Shown: positions 28,563 to 36,300 of the stretch, piece by piece | Position numbering within the stretch: position 1 is the first letter of the stretch | How the letters are laid out: each line of letters opens with the position of its first letter | Source of the DNA: Candidatus Tokpelaia sp. | Lineage (GTDB): Bacteria > Pseudomonadota > Alphaproteobacteria > Rhizobiales > Rhizobiaceae | Direction: 5' to 3' | Assembly (NCBI RefSeq): GCF_008636115.1 | Contig: NZ_QLZD01000033.1 | Span: 186,001-250,000 of the forward strand | DNA: 64,000 nt | Made by a program: the position numbers and the translations under genes | Notes under the pieces: model-generated | The model's input: the letters and a program-made list of their open reading frames with translations, nothing else | The model's database searches: none | What the model was told of the DNA's origin: nothing

Positions 28563-30020
28563 TTACCGCTTTTCTGCTGCCAATTTACGGCGCAGTGCCG
28601 CAAAAACCTGCCAATCTGTATTTAACAAATTTATTTCCAGAATAATATCGCCGTTTTCGGCATAGCTCCGATGCTTTTGCTCCCCATGGCGATAAAGCCA
28701 ATCCAGCAAAGAGAATTCCCGCGGCAGCAGGCGGATTCTGTCCGTGCGGCTATCACCCAGCGCTTTTTGCCGGATCAGAGCCAGCAAATTATCTATCCCC
28801 TGCATGTTCAGGGCTGAAACAGGCACACTCGGCAATAAAGCAGTTTTCGCCTGTGCCGCCAGATAGGCCTGACTCTCCGGCGGCAGCAGATCCATCTTGT
28901 TCCATATTTCAAGGATTTTGTCGGGATTTTCCGCATCAATCCCCAGCGAAGCGAGAATCTCTACCACATCGCGTTTATGCGCCGGATTATCGGCATCGGC
29001 CATATCCCGCACATGCAAAATAATATCAGCTTCCGTCACTTCTTCCAATGTAGCGCGAAAGGCAGCCACCAAATGCGTTGGCAAATGAGAAATAAAGCCG
29101 ACAGTATCTGAAATAATGAGCATTTGCCCGTTTTGTTCTCCGCTATTTAACCCTGCCGCGCTGCCCTGCCCCTTATCAGGACGGATACGCCGCAAAGTCG
29201 GATCCAATGTAGCAAAAAGCCTGTTTTCTGCCATAATATCGGCGCCGGTCAGGCAGTTAAATAAAGTAGATTTGCCGGCATTTGTATAACCGACCAAAGC
29301 AATAATAATATGGGGCGCTCTTTTACGCCGGGCGCGGTGCAGTTGGCGGGTTTTAACAATTTTGGCCAGTTCGCGCTTGATATGATTGATTTTTTCCTGC
29401 AAAAGGCGCCTGTCGGCCTCAATCTGCGTTTCGCCCGGCCCGCCGAGAAAACCGCTGCCGCCGCGTTGGCGTTCCAGATGAGTCCAACTGCGTACCAGCC
29501 TGCCCTTCTGGTAATTCAAATGCGCCAGCTCTACCTGCAATACGCCTTCTTTGGTGCGCGCCCTTTCCCCAAAAATTTCCAGAATCAGTGCCGTGCGGTC
29601 AATTACCTTGCAATTCCAGGCTTTTTCCAGATTACGCTGCTGCACTGGAGTAAGCGGGTGATCTATAATTACCAGGCTGATATTTTCTGCTGTAACGGTT
29701 TCGGCAATTTCAGCCACTCGCCCTTTGCCGAACAGAACGGCCGGGCTGGGTCTGCTTACGGTGCAATAGCGCGCTGCAATAATATTAAGATGAATGGCAT
29801 GGGCAAGGCCTTTTGCCTCTTCCAGCCGGGAAGACAGCTCCGCCGGCCTGTCAAAACCCGTTTCCCGGTTTAATACGGGCACAATTATCAACACATTGAC
29901 AGGCTTTGTCTCGTGAATAATAAAAGCAGTCTCTTCGCGGAGCAGTCCGTTCTTGCTCAAAATTCCTCTTATAGTGCTGCCTGTTAAAATACCGGGAAAA
30001 CCACAATTAATATAGCGCAA
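28563..30020 (-). CDS. hflX: Ribosome-associated GTPase HflX
   Basis: Rescues and splits stalled or heat-damaged ribosomes. 485 residues if the ATG at 30020 is used; family similarity starts strongly at NVLIIVPVLNRE, so a later start is possible. The N-terminal HflX domain (FGKGRVAEIAE, VIIDHPLTPVQQRNLE) and glycine-rich GSGFLGGPGETQIE linker precede the G domain: G1 GYTNAGKST, G3 DTVGFISHLP, G4 NKMD. It follows hfq, as in many proteobacteria. Confidence 0.95.
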   Translation of the reverse strand: MRYINCGFPGILTGSTIRGILSKNGLLREETAFIIHETKPVNVLIIVPVLNRETGFDRPAELSSRLEEAKGLAHAIHLNIIAARYCTVSRPSPAVLFGKGRVAEIAETVTAENISLVIIDHPLTPVQQRNLEKAWNCKVIDRTALILEIFGERARTKEGVLQVELAHLNYQKGRLVRSWTHLERQRGGSGFLGGPGETQIEADRRLLQEKINHIKRELAKIVKTRQLHRARRKRAPHIIIALVGYTNAGKSTLFNCLTGADIMAENRLFATLDPTLRRIRPDKGQGSAAGLNSGEQNGQMLIISDTVGFISHLPTHLVAAFRATLEEVTEADIILHVRDMADADNPAHKRDVVEILASLGIDAENPDKILEIWNKMDLLPPESQAYLAAQAKTALLPSVPVSALNMQGIDNLLALIRQKALGDSRTDRIRLLPREFSLLDWLYRHGEQKHRSYAENGDIILEINLLNTDWQVFAALRRKLAAEKR

Positions 30021-30059
30021 TCCGACACTGATGAGCCGCTGCCGGCCAGGATTGCTCCC

Positions 30060-30332
30060 CTATTCCTTTACCGCCAGATCCGCAAGATTTAATGATTGAG
30101 CCGGCATAATAGTAGATATTGCATGTTTATAAATAAGCTGCGAATGCCCTTCGCGCACCAGCAGCAAAGTGGCTTCATCAAAATCCGCCACGGTACCGGT
30201 CAATTTAACGCCATTCACCAAAAACACTGTCAGCATTTTTTTTTCTGCATTTTTATCAGAGCTGCGTATCAGCACTTTGCTCAAAAATTTATCTTGCAGC
30301 TTATCATAGCGCTGTTTGGTTTTTTCTGCCAT
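30060..30332 (-). CDS. hfq: RNA chaperone Hfq
   Basis: Hexameric Sm-like protein that pairs small RNAs with mRNAs. 90 residues. Sm1 is [19 protein letters not shown] and Sm2 the [16 protein letters not shown] block with the conserved KH. The N-terminal part is longer and more charged than in E. coli ([19 protein letters not shown] and KNAEKK), and the C-terminal tail is short, as in other Rhizobiales. Upstream of hflX by 39 bp, the usual pair. Confidence 0.95.
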   Translation of the reverse strand: MAEKTKQRYDKLQDKFLSKVLIRSSDKNAEKKMLTVFLVNGVKLTGTVADFDEATLLLVREGHSQLIYKHAISTIMPAQSLNLADLAVKE

Positions 30333-30541
30333 TTTATCCCTTTATTGCCGCCGACATTATCCCTAAGCCCTGCCAGCATAGCCTTTATAATACAAAAAAA
30401 TCAATAATCAGCAGCGATAAAAACGGGGATAAGGCCGATTTTGCCTTATATATTGCCCGGACAGAAGGGTAATAGCGGGAAACCTGGCCAATAACGGCAA
30501 GCCCAATGAGATCTGGCTGATAGTATCTTGAACAAAAATAT

Positions 30542-31081
30542 TTATAATTTATACCAATACGCTGATTTAGCTATTTTTCTCACAGTCCTGCTCTGGCCGT
30601 TTTTTCTCATGACTGCGGCTCTTTGGCGAAAATTTATCCCGTCAAGCGAGAGATCCGGGCTGATTTCGGCAAGTGGAATAACCGTAAAGGGGCGCTCAGC
30701 ACTATAGAGATGCGGCAAAACAAGTGTGTTATTATCGCTCCCTCCGCTCGTGTAACCTTCATAAAAAAGAATATCAATATCCAGGCTGCGCGGCCCCCAT
30801 TTTTCAATTCTTTCCCGCTTTTTTTCCCGCTCCAGCCGCAGGCAGACCTGTAATAAAGCCTGCGGCGTCAGGGCTGTTTCCAGCATGATACAGGCATTTA
30901 AAAAATCGGGCTGATTTTCTTTCCCCCAGGCCTGGGTGCGATAAAGGGAAGAGACGGCTTTTATCCGGCAGGCGGCATTTTTGGCCAGATTTTGCAAGGC
31001 ATAGCGAAAATTTTCTTCCACCGGGCCTAAATTGCCTCCCAGCCCCAGCCAGGCTTTGTGATATAGAGTCGCATGCCGCAT
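30542..31081 (-). CDS. folK: HPPK, 6-hydroxymethyl-7,8-dihydropterin pyrophosphokinase
   Basis: Activates the pterin in folate synthesis. 179 residues. WLGLGGNLGPVEENF at the start, SSLYRTQAWG, QPDFLNACIMLET, and the metal/ATP motif GPRSLDIDILFY are all present. Only 20 bp after folP; the aldolase gene folB that lies between them in related genomes is absent here. Confidence 0.95.
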   Translation of the reverse strand: MRHATLYHKAWLGLGGNLGPVEENFRYALQNLAKNAACRIKAVSSLYRTQAWGKENQPDFLNACIMLETALTPQALLQVCLRLEREKKRERIEKWGPRSLDIDILFYEGYTSGGSDNNTLVLPHLYSAERPFTVIPLAEISPDLSLDGINFRQRAAVMRKNGQSRTVRKIAKSAYWYKL

Positions 31082-31101
31082 AATAGAACGCCTTGATATT
31101 T

Positions 31102-31944
31102 TCAGGCAGAAGCCGCTGCCGGGCCAAGCGCATCGGCCACGGCCAGAGCCTGCCTGTTTACGGCAATATTATGAACGCGAAACAGCGAAAATCCCTGTAA
31201 TCGCAAAATAACAGCGCCGGCTGCACCGGCTACATCACGCTGCTGCGGCAGTTCCTGCTGACTTAATGCGCCCAAAAAGCCTTTACGGGAGATTCCCGCC
31301 AGCAAGGGTAAGCCGAAATGCTGCAATTTTACCGCATGGCGCAGTAATGTAATATTTTCCTGCGCGGTTTTGGCAAAGCCAAAACCCGGATCCAGCACAA
31401 TTTGCTCCGGCCGGATACCGGCTTTGGCGGCAATTTCCAGCGAGCGGCTAAAAAACATATGCTGATCGGCCAGCGGATCCTGGTGTTTTTGCCTTTCGCG
31501 GCCAGTATGCATAATAATAAGGCCCGCCCCGGTTGCCGCAATAATATCGGCCATAGCCGTATCTTTTTGCAGGCCGAAAACATCATTGATAATATGTGCC
31601 CCCGCCCTGAGAGCGGCCAAAGCCGTCTCCGCCCGATATGTATCTACTGAAAGCGGCAGGCCGGGTTTTTGTTCCGACAAAGCTGCAATAACCGGCAAAA
31701 TGCGGCGCTGTTCTTCCGCTGCCGATACCGGCACAGCCTGCGGACGGGTGGATTCACCGCCAATATCGATAATATCGGCCCCCTCGCTTTGCATGATTTG
31801 CGCATGAGCCAGCGCCGCCGCCGGTGAAAAATAGCTGCCGCCGTCAGAAAATGAATCAGGCGTGACATTTAATATGCCCATTAACAGCGATTTATGCCCT
31901 AAAACAAGAGAATTGCCGCCTTTTATGTGCCAGTTTTTTACCAT
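31102..31944 (-). CDS. folP: Dihydropteroate synthase
   Basis: Joins p-aminobenzoate to the pterin; the target of sulfonamides. 280 residues. MGILNVTPDSFSDGG, DIIDIGGESTRP, SVDTY, INDVFGL, and DPGFGFAKTAQEN are the family signatures, and SRKGFLG near the C-terminus carries the pterin-phosphate binding residues. First gene of folP-folK. Confidence 0.96.
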   Translation of the reverse strand: MVKNWHIKGGNSLVLGHKSLLMGILNVTPDSFSDGGSYFSPAAALAHAQIMQSEGADIIDIGGESTRPQAVPVSAAEEQRRILPVIAALSEQKPGLPLSVDTYRAETALAALRAGAHIINDVFGLQKDTAMADIIAATGAGLIIMHTGRERQKHQDPLADQHMFFSRSLEIAAKAGIRPEQIVLDPGFGFAKTAQENITLLRHAVKLQHFGLPLLAGISRKGFLGALSQQELPQQRDVAGAAGAVILRLQGFSLFRVHNIAVNRQALAVADALGPAAASA

Positions 31945-32068
31945 ATGCCGACCTTTGAATATTCTGCCTGCTTATTTACAAGGCAAATTATACCATAAAT
32001 AACTGAGTTTTATAAAATACGCCCTAATTTACCTCCTGATAGTTTATTGCAAAATATTACAGGTTATC

Positions 32069-32728
32069 ATGACAGGCGCTGCTGTTACACGCTTTCTCAC
32101 GCTGCTTGGCCTTACAATAGCGCTATCAGGCGCGCTTGAAGGTGCTGCGGCAGCAATAACTGTCCGCCTCTCTTACCATTATTACACTATTTCTGCCCAG
32201 ACTATAGACGGATTACAATCTGCCCTTAATCGCTACGGGCCTTATATTGCCGAAACCGGCCGGCACCACGCCGCCGCGGCGATTATTTCTTTTCAGCATA
32301 CTGTAAAACTGGCGCCAGCAGGCGCTTATTGCCGGGTAATGCAGGCTGATATCAGCATTAAGGCACAATTATATTTGCCGCAATGGCAACAGCGACAAGA
32401 CAGCAAAGACAGCGCTGTTACCCTGTTTTGGGATATGCTGCTGCGTGATATTAAACGCCACGAAGAAAACCACATTATCATAGCCCGCCATTACGGCAAT
32501 GCTATGGAGCAGGAATTGCGCAATTTGCCCTATCGGCGTCATTGCCGGCAATTACAGCAGGAGACTGAAACCGTCCTGCAACGCCTTGAGCAAAAAAACG
32601 ATTCAGCGCAAATGCGGTTTGACTATATTGAAGGCAGGAGTTTCAAACAACGCCTGAACAGCCTGGTGCATAAAGCCGGGCAAAAACACAAAATGCCGGC
32701 CGGGACAAAGCTGCGCAGCCACCCCTAG
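32069..32728 (+). CDS. Secreted DUF922 protein with HExxH motif
   Basis: 219 residues with an N-terminal signal-like stretch (FLTLLGLTIALSGALEGAAAA) after ATG 32069. The chain RLSYHYYTISAQT near the mature start and IKRHEENHIIIARHYGNAMEQEL mark the DUF922 family, whose HExxH (here HEENH) suggests a zinc-dependent peptidase. The last 30 residues are basic. Activity has not been shown for the family as far as I know. It stands alone between folP (divergent) and the ferredoxin gene (convergent). Confidence 0.78.
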   Translation: MTGAAVTRFLTLLGLTIALSGALEGAAAAITVRLSYHYYTISAQTIDGLQSALNRYGPYIAETGRHHAAAAIISFQHTVKLAPAGAYCRVMQADISIKAQLYLPQWQQRQDSKDSAVTLFWDMLLRDIKRHEENHIIIARHYGNAMEQELRNLPYRRHCRQLQQETETVLQRLEQKNDSAQMRFDYIEGRSFKQRLNSLVHKAGQKHKMPAGTKLRSHP

Positions 32729-32805
32729 AGCCCGCTTTGCACCTGCCCCAGTAATGCCTTATAAAGCATAATATAGCAGCAAAAACAGCAAGTTACTGCC
32801 GAAAT

Positions 32806-33117
32806 TCAGGGAAGATAAAGTGTCAGTTCCTGCATATTTTCCGTCACATTTATCTGACAGGCGAGTCGTGAAGTCGGCTTTGCCTTATCAATAAAAGCAA
32901 GTATATCTTCTTCCATGGCCGAGGCGGCCGGCAGATTTTTTTGCGCCGCTTTTTCAATATAAACATGACACGTGCCACAAGCGCAGGCACCGCCGCATTC
33001 GCCGATAATGCGCGGAATGCGGCCGGCAATGGCCGCCTCCATCACGGATTGCCCGCTTTTGGCATGTATTTCATATTTTTTGCCGTCCGGCAAGCGGATA
33101 AAGATAAGCTTTACCAT
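32806..33117 (-). CDS. 2Fe-2S ferredoxin, adrenodoxin/FdVI type
   Basis: 103 residues. The cluster cysteines are in GECGGACACGTCHVYIE (C-x5-C-x2-C) with a fourth in the late SRLACQINV. This spacing is that of vertebrate-type ferredoxins that serve Fe-S assembly or cytochrome P450 reduction. Named differently in different genomes (fdx, fdxB, fdVI). Divergent from the large polar-growth gene with about 225 bp between. Confidence 0.92.
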   Translation of the reverse strand: MVKLIFIRLPDGKKYEIHAKSGQSVMEAAIAGRIPRIIGECGGACACGTCHVYIEKAAQKNLPAASAMEEDILAFIDKAKPTSRLACQINVTENMQELTLYLP

Positions 33118-33342
33118 AAAACAACTCCTGTTTTTTCAGAAATAAATTACTGCAAAGAATGGATATTATTCATTTTTTTAAATTTTCAGGTTATTTTATC
33201 CTTGAATTATTGTCTTTCTATGCCATAGACTCAATCCTTGGCAGAATCAGGATTCGTTTGTGATCTCCCAGCGCATACAGCTTTTCAATGACACGAAATA
33301 TCGCGCCGGTAAAGGACGCATTTATCGGCAACGGGATTGAAT

Positions 33343-36300
33343 ATGGCACGCAGAACCAAAGAAGAAAAGTTTGATATTGAAGTTGAGGCCGCACTCGAAG
33401 CGGCGCTGGGCTTTGGTTTTGACACTATTCCCAATTCTGCCGACAAAATTCTCCTCCCGGCGAGAAATGATGTGATTTCGGCCGTAAAGGCCGATAATGA
33501 TTCTGCCGGACGGGATATTACAGCGCAAAAAAAGGTAAAAACTGTGTCTGCCGCGTCTGGCGCAGTGGAGACGGCTCTGGCGGAAGGCAGGAAAATACCG
33601 TCTTTCCCCGAGGCTTTTTTCTCTTTCGATGATTTGTCGCCCGATGATAAGGAATTCAATCACAATATTGACTTGCAGGACGATGTTTTTGACCTGAAAA
33701 ATCTGGAGCGGCAGATTGCCTCTGCTGCCAAAGAGCTGAATAAAGGAAATAATGAGCGGGCGCAAAAAATAATTCCTGCGGCGGCGGCTGATAGAGACAG
33801 CGATAAAACTGCGGCAGAGAAAAATTATATTATTATCGGCCAGGCAGAATCCTTATCCAGTAAAAAGCCGGATAAGGATTCTGCCGCCGGCGGGCAAAAA
33901 GCGGTGATTGCCATTGCCGGGCAGGAAAATGCGGCAATCGGCGATCAGGCCGGCACAGCGGAGAGCCTGGAAAAATTTCTGCAGGAGCAGGATTTTCAGG
34001 CTCCTGATATTCTCCGTGAAAAATCGGCACTATCGATTGAAGATTTTCAGCGGGAGCAAAATGGCGGAATGTCCGGTAATTGCGGCAGTTCTTCCTCTCA
34101 AGGCACCCCCCCCTCCCCGCCGGAGAAAAAAGGATTCAGGCATTCGCTGGCAAAAAATCCGCTCTATTGGATAATAGCAGCGATCAGTGTTTTGTGGATT
34201 GTCGGCGGCATAAGCATTGCTTACAAAGTTTTATCAGAAAGCGGCGGTAATTTTGCCGGTTTCATTACCGGAGCGCAGGGTTTTCTGGTCACCGCCGGCA
34301 CAATAGTGCCGGTATTGCTGCTTTGGGGTTTTGCCCAGCTTGCCCATCGCGCCAGGGAGTTGCAAAAAATTGTTCAGATCATGACCGGCGCAGCCCAGCG
34401 CCTGCTTGAGCCGGAATCCGGTTCAAAAGACAGCGTTGCCAGCCTTGGTCACACTATTCGCCGTGAGGTTGCGGCTATGGACGCCGGTATTGACCGGACA
34501 ATGTCGCGCGCCAGCGAGCTTGAAGCATTGTTGCAAAGCGAAGTGAACAATCTTGAGCGCTCTTACGGCGAAAATGAAGTGCGCATTCGCTCCCTTATTG
34601 CCGAACTGGCAAATGAGCGTGAAGCTGTGGCGACCCATGCCGATAATGTCAAAGCCAAGATTACCGGAGCAAAAGACCAGCTCACGCAGGAATTTAACTC
34701 TATTGCCGATCATATTAATGCCACTGCGGAATCTTTTACTATTGCTTTATCAGAGACCCTGAATTCCCGCTGGAGCGAGCTGGTCGGCGAATTTAACAAT
34801 GCCAATGAGGAAGTGGCGCGGCAGCTTTCGCAAAAATTTATTGATACAGTGCAGAGTTTTGACGCCTCACGCGGGCAGTTTTTTGAAGAATTGGATAATC
34901 GCTTTTCGCAGATTGATGCTCATACAGACGCAGCCGGCAAGGCTGTGGCTGAGAGGCTGGGCAATAAAATGGACGATTTTGTTAAAATTGTCCGCGAGCG
35001 CACGGAGGAAGTAGAAGGTCGGTTTGAAACATTTTCAGGCCGGCTGGCCGATAGCGGCAATAAAATTATTGATTCCGTCAATGGCAGTGTCGGCGAAATT
35101 GAGCAAAGAACGCAGCATATTGAAACGCGTCTGCAATCTACGGCCGATAAAGTATTAGGCAAATTTGACGATAAATTTCGTGAGCTGGATAATGCTGTTA
35201 TTGATCGCAGCAATCATTCTCTGGCGGATTTCAGTGAGCAGATTGACCGGCTCGGCGATCGGGCGCAGGATTTATCTTCCCTGTTTGATGAGGCTTCGCA
35301 AACAGCAGCGGCAGCCTTTGGCAGGCATATAAACGCGGCGGAAGAAAAATTCCACTATATTAGCGAACAGGCCGATAAAAACAGCGCGGCTTTGACAGAA
35401 TCTATTCTGCAAAATCTGCAAAAAGCAGAGCAACGCGCCGGTGAAATGGACGCGCGTCTTACTGTCAGCTCAAAAGCTGTGGCAGAAGTCTTTGAAGGCA
35501 AATTTAACGCTTTGGATAATTTGTTTGTTGACAGGAGCAACCGCTCTATCGGCCTTTTTGCCGAACAAGTGCAAAAACTGGAGAAAAAATCGCAAAATCT
35601 TTCTGCCGATTTTGATTCCGCTACGCAAATCGCCGTGCAGCATTTTGAAGAAAGGCTCAATGAAGTAGATAATCTGCTCAGTCATAAAAGCACTTCGCTT
35701 ATTCGCTCATTCATTGACAAAACAGAAAATCTGGAACAAAGCACGGATAAATTGAATACGGCGCTGGAAATGCATGTGGAGCGCGTTAATGAAGCTTTCC
35801 GCTCGCGCGCCAGTGATATTACGGCAAGCCTGGCCAATGGCCGCAATGATATTCTCTCTATTGTTGACGAAACCAAAACGCGCCTGTCACATGAAATGGA
35901 AATTGTCGGCGCCACTATCGGCAAACTTGTCGATGAGCGGGCGGGCGGTTTTATTTACCAGTTTATTGAAGGGCGTGAAAAGCTCTCCAATATTTTGCAA
36001 AACGAGACCGGCCGCATTATCGATACGGTAAGCGGGCAGATGGCCAGACTTTCCGCCTATGTCGCCGGGATAGAGAAAAATCTGCTGGAGCGGGTAAGCG
36101 ATATTGACAGCCAGGCGCATCATCATATGCAGCAGATTGATATCAGAACCAATGCTTTTGAAAAAGCAATGACAGACAGTTTCGGCGCTACGCGTGAGCT
36201 GATTGAGACACAGGCGCATAATATTGATATGCGGGCCGATTCGCTGCGGGATTCCCTTAATCTTAACAGCAAAGAGCTGAATGCCGTGCTGGGTGAGCAG

